Assembly: GCF_029227915.1 (NCBI RefSeq)
Contig: NC_079881.1
Location: 28,559,501 to 28,623,500 of the forward strand
DNA length: 64,000 nt
Source of the DNA: Hydractinia symbiolongicarpus
Lineage: Eukaryota > Cnidaria > Hydrozoa > Anthoathecata > Hydractiniidae
Direction of reading: 5' to 3'
Every line of letters starts with the position of its first letter. Positions within the stretch are counted from its first letter, which is position 1. Shown here one piece after another: positions 37,601-51,899 of this stretch. The notes under the pieces were generated by a model that was not told the DNA's origin, searched no databases, and worked only from the letters and a program-made list of their open reading frames with translations. A program made the translations under genes and the position numbers.

Positions 37601-38280
37601 ACCTGCGATTTCCTGTAAATCCGGGACTCGGCCTGTAAAGACAAAAGTAAACAAAAAAAGTACCCAGGGAGTAAACTCATATCCCGAACGATTTTTTAAA
37701 TTATTATTTCACCACTAAAACGCATGAGACTTGTAGTTTTCAAAAATGTTTTCATTTTTGATGAGACGCTGAATAAAAGAAGTTTAATCGCCGGCAAACG
37801 AAAACCTGCGATTTCCTGTAAATCCCGGACTCGGCCTGTAAACACAAAAGTATACAAAAAAAGTACCCAGGGAGTAAACTCATATCCCGAACGATTTTTT
37901 AAATTATTATTTCAGCACTAAAGCCCATGAGACTTGTAGTTTTTAAAAATGTTTTCATTTTTGATAAGACGCTGAATAAAAGAAGTTTAATCGCCGGCAA
38001 ACGAAAATCCGCGACTTCCCGTAACTCCCGGACTCGGCCCGTATAGTCAAAAGTATACAAAGAAAGTACCCAGGGAGTAAACTGATTTCCCGAACGATTT
38101 TTTAAATTATTTTTTCACCACTAAAACGCATGAGACTTGTAGTTTTCAAAAATGTTTTCATTTTTAATGAGACGCTTAATGAAAGAGGTTTAATCGCCGG
38201 CAAACGAAAACCCGCGATTTCCCGTAAATCCCGGGCTTTTCCCGTATAGTCGAATGTATACAAAGAAAGTACCCTGTGAT
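34670..38280. repeat. Higher-order satellite block, 1,217-bp hexamer in three copies
   Basis: Landmark monomers at 35087, 36304 and 37521 lie 1,217 bp apart, six monomers less one base. Paired landmarks at 35290, 36507 and 37724 behave the same way. The copies differ by a few substitutions and small indels. Confidence 0.8.
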
Positions 38281-38499
38281 AAACTCATTTCCAGAACGAT
38301 TTTTTAAATTATCTTTTCACCACTAAATTGCATGAGACTTGTAGTTTTCAAAAATGTATTCAGTTTTGATGAGACGCTTAATGAAAGAGGTTTAATCGCC
38401 GGCAAACAAAAACCCGCGATTTCCCGTAAATCCCGGGCTTTTCCCGTATAGTCGAATGTATACAAAGAAAGTACCCTGTGAGTAAACTCATTTCCAGAA

Positions 38500-41400
38500 C
38501 GATTTTTTAAATTATCTTTTCACCACTAAATCGCATGAGACTTGTAGTTTTTAAAAATGTATTCATTTTTGATGAGACGCTGAATAAAAGAAGTTTAATC
38601 GCCGGCAAACGAAAACCTGCGATTTCCCGTAAATCCCAGACTCGGCCCGTATAGTCAAAAGTATACAAATAAAGTACCCAGGGAGTAAACTCATTTTGCA
38701 AACGATTTTTTAAATTATTTTTTCACCACTAAAACGCATGAGACTTGTAGTTTTCAAAAATGTTTTCATTTTTGATGAGACGCTGAATAAAAGAAGTTTA
38801 ATCGCCGGCAAACGAAAACCTGTGATTTCCTGTAAATCCCGGACTCGGCCTGTAAAGACAAAAGTATACAAAAAAAGTACCCAGGGAGTAAACTCATATC
38901 CCAACGAATTTTTAAATTATTATTTCACCACTAAAGCCCATGAGACTTGTAGTTTTTAAAAATGTTTTCATTTTTGATGAGACGCTGAATAAAAGAAGTT
39001 TAATCGCCGGCAAACGAAAACCCGTGACTTCCCGTAACTCCCGGACTCGGCCCGTCTAGTTAAAAGTACAGAAAGAAAGTACCCAGGGAGTAAACTCATT
39101 TCCCGAACGATTTTTCAAATTATTTCTGCACCACTAGAACGAATGAGACTTGTAATTTTCAAAAATGTTTTCATTTTTGATGAGACGCTGAATAAAAGAA
39201 GTTTAATCGCCGGCAAACGAAAATCCACGACTTCCCGTAACTCCCGGACTCGGCCCGTATAGTCAAAAGTATACAAAGAAAGTACCCAGGGAGTAAACTG
39301 ATTTCCCGAACGATTTTTTAAATTATTTTTTTACCACTAAAACGCATGAGACTTGTAGTTTTCAAAAATATTTTCATTTTTAATGAGACGCTTAATGAAA
39401 GAGGTTTAATCGCCGGCAAACGAAAACCCGCGATTTCCCGTAAATCCTGGGCTTTTCCCGTATAGTCGAATGTATACAAAGAAAGTACCCTGTGAGTAAA
39501 CTCATTTCCAGAACGATTTTTTAAATTATCTTTTCACCACTAAATCGCATGAGACTTGTAGTTTTTAAAAATGTATTCATTTTTGATGAGACGCTGAATA
39601 AAAGAAGTTTAATCGCCGGCAAACGAAAACCTGCGATTTCCCGTAAATCCCAGACTCGGCCCATATAGTCAAAAGTATACAAAGAAAGTATCCAGGGAGT
39701 AAACTCATTTCCAGAACGATTTTTTAAATTATCTTTTCATCACTAAATCACATGAGACTTGTAGTTTTTAAAAATGTTTTCATTTCTCATGAGACGCTGA
39801 ATAAAAGAAGTTTAATCGCCGGCAAACGAAAACCTGCGATTTCCCGTAAATCCCAGACTCGGCCCGTATAGTCAAAAGTATACAAATAAAGTACCCAGGG
39901 AGTAAACTCATTTTGCAAACGATTTTTTAAATTATTTTTTCACCACTAAAACGCATGAGACTTGTAGTTTTCAAAAATGTTTTCATTTTTGATGAGACGC
40001 TGAATAAAAGAAGTTTAATCGCCGGCAAACGAAAACCTGTGATTTCCTGTAAATCCCGGACTCGGCCTGTAAAGACAAAAGTATACAAAAAAAGTACCCA
40101 GGGAGTAAACTCATATCCCAACGATTTTTTAAATTATTATTTCACCACTAAAGCCCATGAGACTTGTAGTTTTTAAAAATGTTTTCATTTTTGATGAGAC
40201 GCTGAATAAAAGAAGTTTAATCGCCGGCAAACGAAAACCCGTGACTTCCCGTAACTCCCGGACTCGGCCCGTCTAGTTAAAAGTATAGAAAGAAAGTACC
40301 CAGGGAGTAAACTCATTTCCCGAACGATTTTTCAAATTATTTCTGCACCACTAGAACGAATGAGACTTGTAATTTTCAAAAATGTTTTCATTTTTGATGA
40401 GACGCTGAATAAAAGAAGTTTAATCGCTGGCAAACGAAAATCCACGACTTCCCGTAACTCCCGGACTCGGCCCGTATAGTCAAAAGTATACAAAGAAAGT
40501 ACCCAGGGAGTAAACTGATTTCCCGAACGATTTTTTAAATTATTTTTTCACCACTAAAACGCATGAGACTTGTAGTTTTCAAAAATATTTTCATTTTTAA
40601 TGAGACGCTTAATGAAAGAGGTTTAATCGCCGGCAAACGAAAACCCGCGATTTCCCGTAAATCCCGGGCTTTTCCCGTATAGTCGAATGTATACAAAGAA
40701 AGTACCCTGTGAGTAAACTCATTTCTAGAACGATTTTTCAAATTTTTTCTGCAACACTAGAACGAATGAGACTTGCAGTTTTCAAAAATGTTTTCATTTT
40801 TAATGAGACGCTTAATGAAAGAGGTTTAATCGCCGGCAAACGAAAACCCGCGATTTCCCGTAAATCCTGGGCTTTTCCCGTATAGTCGAATGTATACAAA
40901 GAAAGTACCCTGTGAGTAAACTCATTTCCAGAACGATTTTTTAAATTATCTTTTCACCACTAAATCGCATGAGACTTGTAGTTTTTAAAAATGTATTCAT
41001 TTTTGATGAGACGCTGAATAAAAGAAGTTTAATCGCCGGCAAACGAAAACCTGCGATTTCCCGTAAATCCCAGACTCGGCCCGTATAGTCAAAAGTATAC
41101 AAATAAAGTACCCAGGGAGTAAACTCATTTCCCAAACGATTTTTTAAATTATTTTTTCACCACTAAAACGCATGAGATTTGTAGTTTTCAAAAATGTTTT
41201 CATTTTTGATGAGACGCTGAATAAAAGAAGTTTAATCGCCGGCAAACGAAAACCTGTGATTTCCTGTAAATCCCGGACTCGGCCTGTAAAGACAAAAGTA
41301 TACAAAAAAAGTACCCAGGGAGTAAACTCATATCCCAACGATTTTTTAAATTATTATTTCATCACTAAAGCCCATGAGACTTGTAGTTTTTTAAAATGTT

Positions 41401-44400
41401 TTCATTATTGATGAGACGCTGAATAAAAGAAGTTTAATCGCCGGCAAACGAAAACCCGCGACTTCCCGTAACTCCCGGACTCGCCCCGTATATTCAAAAG
41501 TATACAAATAAAGTACCCAGGGAGTAAACTCATTTCCCAAACGATTTTTTAAATTATTTTTTCACCACTAAAACGCATGAGACTTGTAGTTTTCAAAAAT
41601 GTTTTCATTTTTGATGACACGCTGAATAAAAGAAGTTTAATCGCCGGCAAACGAAAAACTGTGATTTCCTGTAAATCCCGGACTCGGCCTGTAAAGACAA
41701 AAGTATACAAAAAAAGTACCCAGGGAGTAAACTCATATCTCAACGATTTTTTAAATTATTATTTCACCACTAAAGCCCATGAGACTTGTAGTTTTTTAAA
41801 ATGTTTTCATTATTGATGAGACGCTGAATAAAAGAAGTTTAATCGCCGGCAAACGAAAACCCGCGACTTCCCGTAACTCCCGGACTCGCCCCGTATATTC
41901 AAAAATATACAAAGAAAGCACCCAGGGAGTAAACTCATTTCCCGAACGATTTTTTAAGTTATTTTTTCACCACTAAAACGCATGAGACTTGTAGTTTTCA
42001 AAAATGTTTTCATTTTTAATTAGACGCTTAATGAAAGAGGTTTAATCGCCGGCAAACGAAAACCCGCGATTTCCTGTAAATCCCTGGCCTGTCCCGTATA
42101 GTCAAATGTATACAAAGAAAGTACCCTGTAAGTAAACTCATTTCGAGAACGATTTTTTAAATTATCTTTTCACCACTAAATCGCATGAGACTTGTAGTTT
42201 TTAAAAATGTATTGATTTTTGCTGAGACGCTGAATAAAAGAAGTTTAATCGCCGGCAAACGAAAACCTGCGATTTCCCGTAAATCCCAGACTCGGCCCGT
42301 ATAGTCAAAAGTATACAAAGAAAGTACCCAGGGAGTAAACTCATTTCCAAAACGATTTTTTAAATTATCTTTTCACCACTAAATCGCATGAGACTTGTAG
42401 TTTTTAAAAATGTTTTCATTTTTGATGAGACGCTGAATAAAAGAAGTTTAATCGCCGGCAAACGAAAACCTGCGATTTCCTGTAAATCCCGGACTCGGCC
42501 TGTAAAGACAAAAGTATACAAAAAAAGTACCCAGGGAGTAAACTCATATCCCAACGATTTTTTAAATTATTATTTCACCACTAAAGCCCATGAGACTTGT
42601 AGTTTTTTAAAATATTTTCATTTTTGATGAGACGCTGAATAAAAGAAGTTTAATCGCCGGCAAACGAAAACCCGCGACTTCCCGTAACTCCCGGACTCGC
42701 CCCGTATATTCAAAAGTATACAAAGAAAGCACCCAGGGAGTAAACTCATTTCCCCAACGATTTTTTAAATTATTTTTTCACCACTAAAACGCATGAGACT
42801 TGTAGTTTTCAAAAATGTTTTCATTTTTAATTAGACGCTTAATGAAAGAAGTTTAATCGCCGGCAAACGAAAACCTGAGATTTCCCGTAAATCCCAGACT
42901 CGGCCCGTATAGTCAAAAGTATACAAATAAAGTACCCAGGGAGTAAACTCATTTCCCAAACGATTTTTTAAATTATTTTTTCACCACTAAAACGCATGAG
43001 ACTTGTAGTTTTCAAAAATGTTTTCATTTTTGATGAAACGCTGAATAAAAGAAGTTTAATCGCCGGCAAACGAAAACCTGCGATTTCCTGTAAATCCCGG
43101 ACTCGGCCTGTAAAGACAAAAGTATACAAAAAAAGTACCCAGGGAGTAAACTCATATCCCAACGATTTTTTAAATTATTATTTCACCACTAAAGCCCATG
43201 AGACTTGTAGTTTTTTAAAATATTTTCATTTTTGATGAGACGCTGAATAAAAGAAGTTTAATCGCCGGCAAACGAAAACCCGCGACTTCCCGTAACTCCC
43301 GGACTCGCCCCGTATATTCAAAAGTATACAAAGAAAGCACCCAGGGAGTAAACTCATTTCCCAAACGATTTTTTAAATTATTTTTTCACCACTAAAACGC
43401 ATGAGACTTGTAGTTTTCAAAAATGTTTTCATTTTTAATTAGACGCTTAATAAAAGAAGTTTAATCGCCGGCAAACGAAAACCTGCGATTTCCCGTAAAT
43501 CCCAGACTCGGCCCGTGTAATCAAAAGTATACAAAGAAAGTACCCAGGGAGTAAACTCATTTCCCGATCGATTTTTTAAAATATTTTTTCACCACTAAAG
43601 CCCATGAGACTTGTAGTTTTTAAAAAGGTTTTCATTTTTGATGAGACGCTGAATAAAAGAAGTTTAATCTCCGGCAAACGAAAACCCGCCATTTCCCGTA
43701 AACCCCGGACTCGGCCAGTATAGTCAAAAGTATACAAAGAAAGTACCCAGGGAGTAAACTCATTTCCCGAACGATTTGTTAAATTACTTTTTTACCACTA
43801 AAACGCATGAGACTTGTAGTTTTTTAAAAATGTTTTCATTTTTGATGAGACGCTGAAGAAAAGAAGTTTAATCGCCGGCAAACGAAAACCTGCGATTTCC
43901 CGTAAATCCCGGACTCGGCCTGTAAAGTCAAAAGTATACAAAAAAAGTACCCAGGGAGTAAACTCATTTCCCGAACGATTTTTTAAATTATTATTTCACC
44001 ACTAAAGCCCATGAGACTTGTAGTTTCTAAAAATGTTTTCATTTTTGATGAGACGCTGAATAAAAGAAGTTTAATCGCCGGCAAACGAAAACCCGCGACT
44101 TCCCGTAACTCCCGGACTCGGCCCGTATAGTCAAAAGTATAGAAAGAAAGTACCCAGGGAGTAAACTCATTTCCCGAACAATTTTTCAAATTATTTTTGC
44201 AACACTAGAACGAATGAGACTTGCAGTTTTAAAAAACGTTTTCATTTTTTGATGAGACGCTGAATAAAAGAAGTTTAATCGCCGGCAAACGAAAACCTGC
44301 GATTTCCCGTAAATCCCAGACTCGGCCCGTATAGTCAAAAGTATACAAATAAAGTACCCAGGGAGTAAACTCATTTTGCAAACGATTTTTTAAATTATTT

Positions 44401-47400
44401 TTTCACCACTAAAACGCATGAGACTTGTAGTTTTCAAAAATGTTTTCATTTTTGATGAGACGCTGAATAAAAGAAGTTTAATCGCCGGCAAACGAAAACC
44501 TGTGATTTCCTGTAAATCCCGGACTCGGCCTGTAAAGACAAAAGTATACAAAAAAAGTACCCAGGGAGTAAACTCATATCCCAACGATTTTTTAAATTAT
44601 TATTTCACCACTAAAGCCCATGAGACTTGTAGTTTTTAAAAATGTTTTCATTTTTGATGAGACGCTGAATAAAAGAAGTTTAATCGCCGGCAAACGAAAA
44701 CCCGTGACTTCCCGTAACTCCCGGACTCGGCCCGTCTAGTTAAAAGTATAGAAAGAAAGTACCCAGGGAGTAAACTCATTTCCCGAACGATTTTTCAAAT
44801 TATTTCTGCACCACTAGAACGAATGAGACTTGTAATTTTCAAAAATGTTTTCATTTTTGATGAGACGCTGAATAAAAGAAGTTTAATCGCCGGCAAACGA
44901 AAATCCACGACTTCCCGTAACTCCCGGACTCGGCCCGTATAGTCAAAAGTATACAAAGAAAGTACCCAGGGAGTAAACTGATTTCCCGAACGATTTTTTA
45001 AATTATTTTTTCACCACTAAAACGCATGAGACTTGTAGTTTTCAAAAATATTTTCATTTTTAATGAGACGCTTAATGAAAGAGGTTTAATCGCCGGCAAA
45101 CGAAAACCCGCGATTTCCCGTAAATCCCGGGCTTTTCCCGTATAGTCGAATGTATACAAAGAAAGTACCCTGTGAGTAAACTCATTTCTAGAACGATTTT
45201 TCAAATTTTTTCTGCAACACTAGAACGAATGAGACTTGCAGTTTTCAAAAATGTTTTCATTTTTAATGAGACGCTTAATGAAAGAGGTTTAATCGCCGGC
45301 AAACGAAAACCCGCGATTTCCCGTAAATCCTGGGCTTTTCCCGTATAGTCGAATGTATACAAAGAAAGTACCCTGTGAGTAAACTCATTTCCAGAACGAT
45401 TTTTTAAATTATCTTTTCACCACTAAATCGCATGAGACTTGTAGTTTTTAAAAATGTATTCATTTTTGATGAGACGCTGAATAAAAGAAGTTTAATCGCC
45501 GGCAAACGAAAACCTGCGATTTCCCGTAAATCCCAGACTCGGCCCGTATAGTCAAAAGTATACAAAGAAAGTATCCAGGGAGTAAACTCATTTCCAGAAC
45601 GATTTTTTAAATTATCTTTTCATCACTAAATCGCATGAGACTTGTAGTTTTTAAAAATGTTTTCATTTTTCATGAGACGCTGAATAAAAGAAGTTTAATC
45701 GCCGGCAAACGAAAACCTGCGATTTCCCGTAAATCCCAGACTCGGCCCGTATAGTCAAAAGTATACAAATAAAGTACCCAGGGAGTAAACTCATTTCCCA
45801 AACGATTTTTTAAATTATTTTTTCACCACTAAAACGCATGAGATTTGTAGTTTTCAAAAATGTTTTCATTTTTGATGAGACGCTGAATAAAAGAAGTTTA
45901 ATCGCCGGCAAACGAAAACCTGTGATTTCCTGTAAATCCCGGACTCGGCCTGTAAAGACAAAAGTATACAAAAAAAGTACCCAGGGAGTAAACTCATATC
46001 CCAACGATTTTTTAAATTATTATTTCATCACTAAAGCCCATGAGACTTGTAGTTTTTTAAAATGTTTTCATTATTGATGAGACGCTGAATAAAAGAAGTT
46101 TAATCGCCGGCAAACGAAAACCCGCGACTTCCCGTAACTCCCGGACTCGCCCCGTATATTCAAAAGTATACAAATAAAGTACCCAGGGAGTAAACTCATT
46201 TCCCAAACGATTTTTTAAATTATTTTTTCACCACTAAAACGCATGAGACTTGTAGTTTTCAAAAATGTTTTCATTTTTGATGACACGCTGAATAAAAGAA
46301 GTTTAATCGCCGGCAAACGAAAACCTGTGATTTCCTGTAAATCCCGGACTCGGCCTGTAAAGACAAAAGTATACAAAAAAAGTACCCAGGGAGTAAACTC
46401 ATATCTCAACGATTTTTTAAATTATTATTTCACCACTAAAGCCCATGAGACTTGTAGTTTTTTAAAATGTTTTCATTATTGATGAGACGCTGAATAAAAG
46501 AAGTTTAATCGCCGGCAAACGAAAACCCGCGACTTCCCGTAACTCCCGGACTCGCCCCGTATATTCAAAAATATACAAAGAAAGCACCCAGGGAGTAAAC
46601 TCATTTCCCGAACGATTTTTTAAGTTATTTTTTCACCACTAAAACGCATGAGACTTGTAGTTTTCAAAAATGTTTTCATTTTTAATTAGACGCTTAATGA
46701 AAGAGGTTTAATCGCCGGCAAACGAAAACCCGCGATTTCCTGTAAATCCCTGGCCTGTCCCGTATAGTCAAATGTATACAAAGAAAGTACCCTGTAAGTA
46801 AACTCATTTCGAGAACGATTTTTTAAATTATCTTTTCACCACTAAATCGCATGAGACTTGTAGTTTTTAAAAATGTATTGATTTTTGCTGAGACGCTGAA
46901 TAAAAGAAGTTTAATCGCCGGCAAACGAAAACCTGCGATTTCCCGTAAATCCCAGACTCAGCCCGTATAGTCAAAAGTATACAAAGAAAGTACCCAGGGA
47001 GTAAACTCATTTCCAAAACGATTTTTTAAATTATCTTTTCACCACTAAATCGCATGAGACTTGTAGTTTTTAAAAATGTTTTCATTTTTGATGAGACGCT
47101 GAATAAAAGAAGTTTAATCGCCGGCAAACGAAAACCTGCGATTTCCTGTAAATCCCGGACTCGGCCTGTAAAGACAAAAGTATACAAAAAAAGTACCCAG
47201 GGAGTAAACTCATATCCCAACGATTTTTTAAATTATTATTTCACCACTAAAGCCCATGAGACTTGTAGTTTTTTAAAATATTTTCATTTTTGATGAGACG
47301 CTGAATAAAAGAAGTTTAATCGCCGGCAAACGAAAACCCGCGACTTCCCGTAACTCCCGGACTCGCCCCGTATATTCAAAAGTATACAAAGAAAGCACCC

Positions 47401-50400
47401 AGGGAGTAAACTCATTTCCCCAACGATTTTTTAAATTATTTTTTCACCACTAAAACGCATGAGACTTGTAGTTTTCAAAAATGTTTTCATTTTTAATTAG
47501 ACGCTTAATGAAAGAAGTTTAATCGCCGGCAAACGAAAACCTGAGATTTCCCGTAAATCCCAGACTCGGCCCGTATAGTCAAAAGTATACAAAGAAAGCA
47601 CCCAGGGAGTAAACTCATTTCCCGAACGATTTTTTAAGTTATTTTTTCACCACTAAAACGCATGAGACTTGTAGTTTTCAAAAATGTTTTCATTTTTAAT
47701 TAGACGCTTAATGAAAGAGGTTTAATCGCCGGCAAACGAAAACCCGCGATTTCCTGTAAATCCCTGGCCTGTCCCGTATAGTCAAATGTATACAAAGAAA
47801 GTACCCTGTAAGTAAACTCATTTCGAGAACGATTTTTTAAATTATCTTTTCACCACTAAATCGCATGAGACTTGTAGTTTTTAAAAATGTATTGATTTTT
47901 GCTGAGACGCTGAATAAAAGAAGTTTAATCGCCGGCAAACGAAAACCTGCGATTTCCCGTAAATCCCAGACTCGGCCCGTATAGTCAAAAGTATACAAAG
48001 AAAGTACCCAGGGAGTAAACTCATTTCCAAAACGATTTTTTAAATTATCTTTTCACCACTAAATCGCATGAGACTTGTAGTTTTTAAAAATGTTTTCATT
48101 TTTGATGAGACGCTGAATAAAAGAAGTTTAATCGCCGGCAAACGAAAACCTGCGATTTCCTGTAAATCCCGGACTCGGCCTGTAAAGACAAAAGTATACA
48201 AAAAAAGTACCCAGGGAGTAAACTCATATCCCAACGATTTTTTAAATTATTATTTCACCACTAAAGCCCATGAGACTTGTAGTTTTTTAAAATATTTTCA
48301 TTTTTGATGAGACGCTGAATAAAAGAAGTTTAATCGCCGGCAAACGAAAACCCGCGACTTCCCGTAACTCCCGGACTCGCCCCGTATATTCAAAAGTATA
48401 CAAAGAAAGCACCCAGGGAGTAAACTCATTTCCCCAACGATTTTTTAAATTATTTTTTCACCACTAAAACGCATGAGACTTGTAGTTTTCAAAAATGTTT
48501 TCATTTTTAATTAGACGCTTAATGAAAGAAGTTTAATCGCCGGCAAACGAAAACCTGAGATTTCCCATAAATCCCAGACTCGGCCCGTATAGTCAAAAGT
48601 ATACAAATAAAGTACCCAGGGAGTAAACTCATTTCCCAAACGATTTTTTAAATTATTTTTTCACCACTAAAACGCATGAGACTTGTAGTTTTCAAAAATG
48701 TTTTCATTTTTGATGAAACGCTGAATAAAAGAAGTTTAATCGCCGGCAAACGAAAACCTGCGATTTCCTGTAAATCCCGGACTCGGTCTGTAAAGACAAA
48801 AGTATACAAAAAAAGTACCCAGGGAGTAAACTCATATCCCAACGATTTTTTAAATTATTATTTCACCACTAAAGCCCATGAGACTTGTAGTTTTTTAAAA
48901 TATTTTCATTTTTGATGAGACGCTGAATAAAAAAAGTTTAATCGCCGGCAAACGAAAACCCGCGACTTCCCGTAACTCCCGGACTCGCCCCGTATATTCA
49001 AAAGTATACAAAGAAAGCACCCAGGGAGTAAACTCATTTCCCAAACGATTTTTTAAATTATTTTTTCACCACTAAAACGCATGAGACTTGTAGTTTTCAA
49101 AAATGTTTTCATTTTTAATTAGACGCTTAATAAAAGAAGTTTAATCGCCGGCAAACGAAAACCTGCGATTTCCCGTAAATCCCAGACTCGCCCCGTATAT
49201 TCAAAAGTATACAAAGAAAGCACCCAGGGAGTAAACTCATTTCCCCAACGATTTTTTAAATTATTTTTTCACCACTAAAACGCATGAGACTTGTAGTTTT
49301 CAAAAATGTTTTCATTTTTAATTAGACGCTTAATGAAAGAAGTTTAATCGCCGGCAAACGAAAACCTGAGATTTCCCGTAAATCCCAGACTCGGCCCGTA
49401 TAGTCAAAAGTATACAAATAAAGTACCCAGGGAGTAAACTCATTTCCCAAACGATTTTTTAAATTATTTTTTCACCACTAAAACGCATGAGACTTGTAGT
49501 TTTCAAAAATGTTTTCATTTTTGATGAAACGCTGAATAAAAGAAGTTTAATCGCCGGCAAACGAAAACCTGCGATTTCCTGTAAATCCCGGACTCGGTCT
49601 GTAAAGACAAAAGTATACAAAAAAAGTACCCAGGGAGTAAACTCATATCCCAACGATTTTTTAAATTATTATTTCACCACTAAAGCCCATGAGACTTGTA
49701 GTTTTTTAAAATATTTTCATTTTTGATGAGACGCTGAATAAAAAAAGTTTAATCGCCGGCAAACGAAAACCCGCGACTTCCCGTAACTCCCGGACTCGCC
49801 CCGTATATTCAAAAGTATACAAAGAAAGCACCCAGGGAGTAAACTCATTTCCCACACGATTTTTTAAATTATTTTTTCACCACTAAAACGCATGAGACTT
49901 GTAGTTTTCAAAAATGTTTTCATTTTTAATTAGACGCTTAATAAAAGAAGTTTAATCGCCGGCAAACGAAAACCTGCGATTTCCCGTAAATCCCAGACTC
50001 GGCCCGTGTAATCAAAAGTATACAAAGAAAGTACCCAGGGAGTAAACTCATTTCCCGATCGATTTTTTAAAATATTTTTTCACCACTAAAGCCCATGAGA
50101 CTTGTAGTTTTTAAAAAGGTTTTCATTTTTGATGAGACGCTGAATAAAAGAAGTTTAATCTCCGGCAAACGAAAACCCGCCATTTCCCGTAAACCCCGGA
50201 CTCGGCCCGTATAGTCAAAAGTATACAAAGAAAGTACCCAGGGAGTAAACTCATTTCCCGAACGATTTCTTAAATTACTTTTTTACCACTAAAACGCATG
50301 AGACTTGTAGTTTTTTAAAAATGTTTTCATTTTTGATGAGACGCTGAAGAAAAGAAGTTTAATCGCCGGCAAACGAAAACCTGCGATTTCCCGTAAATCC

Positions 50401-51000
50401 CGGACTCGGCCTGTAAAGTCAAAAGTATACAAAAAAAGTACCCAGGGAGTAAACTCATTTCCCGAACGATTTTTTAAATTATTATTTCACCACTAAAGCC
50501 CATGAGACTTGTAGTTTCTAAAAATGTTTTCATTTTTGATGAGACGCTGAATAAAAGAAGTTTAATCGCCGGCAAACGAAAACCCGCGACTTCCCGTAAC
50601 TCCCGGACTCGGCCCGTATAGTCAAAAGTATAGAAAGAAAGTACCCAGGGAGTAAACTCATTTCCCGAACAATTTTTCAAATTATTTTTGCAACACTAGA
50701 ACAAATGAGACTTGCAGTTTTAAAAAATATTTTCATTTTTTGATGAGACGCTTATTGAAAGAGGTTTAATCGCCGGCAAACGAAAACCCGCCATTTCCCG
50801 TAAACCCTGGACTCGGCCCGTATAGTCAAAAGTATACAAAGAAAGTACCCAGAGAGTAAACTCATTTCCCGAACGATTTTTTAAATTACTTTTTCACGAC
50901 TAGAACGAATGAGACTTGTAGTTTTTAAAAAGGTTTTCATTTTTGATGAGACGCTGAATAAAAGAAGTTTAATCTCCGGCAAACGAAAACCCGCCATTTC
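38500..51000. repeat. Nested higher-order satellite region with 4-28-monomer duplications
   Basis: Landmarks recur at several offsets: 38738 to 39955 (1,217 bp), 39955 to 44418 and 40535 to 44998 (4,463 bp), 41172 to 45838 and 42388 to 47054 (4,666 bp), 47054 to 48068 (1,014 bp) and 48676 to 49487 (811 bp). The different offsets imply several successive unequal exchanges, not one regular unit. Confidence 0.7.
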
Positions 51001-51899
51001 CCGTAAACCCCGGACTCGGCCCGTATAGTCAAAAGTATACAAAGAAAGTACCCAGGGAGTAAACTCATTTCCCGAACGATTTGTTAAATTACTTTTTTAC
51101 CACTAAAACGCATGAGACTTGTAGTTTTTTAAAAATGTTTTCATTTTTGATGAGACGCTGAAGAAAAGAAGTTTAATCGCCGGCAAACGAAAACCTGCGA
51201 TTTCCCGTAAATCCCGGACTCGGCCTGTAAAGTCAAAAGTATACAAAAAAAGTACCCAGGGAGTAAACTCATTTCCCGAACGATTTTTTAAATTATTATT
51301 TCACCACTAAAGCCCATGAGACTTGTAGTTTCTAAAAATGTTTTCATTTTTGATGAGACGCTGAATAAAAGAAGTTTAATCGCCGGCAAACGAAAACCCG
51401 CGACTTCCCGTAACTCCCGGACTCGGCCCGTATAGTCAAAAGTATAGAAAGAAAGTACCCAGGGAGTAAACTCATTTCCCGAACAATTTTTCAAATTATT
51501 TTTGCAACACTAGAACGAATGAGACTTGCAGTTTTAAAAAATATTTTCATTTTTTGATGAGACGCTTATTGAAAGAGGTTTAATCGCCGGCAAACGAAAA
51601 CCCGCCATTTCCCGTAAACCCTGGACTCGGCCCGTATAGTCAAAAGTATACAAAGAAAGTACCCAGAGAGTAAACTCATTTCCCGAACGATTTTTTAAAT
51701 TACTTTTTCACGACTAGAACGAATGAGACTTGCAGTTTTAAAAAATGTTTTCATTTTTTGATGAGACGCTTATTGAAAGAGGTTTAATCGCCGGCAAACG
51801 AAAACCCGCCATTTCCCGTAAACCCTGGACTCGGCCCGTATAGTCAAAAGTATACAAAGAAAGTACCCAGAGAGTAAACTCATTTCCCGAACGATTTTT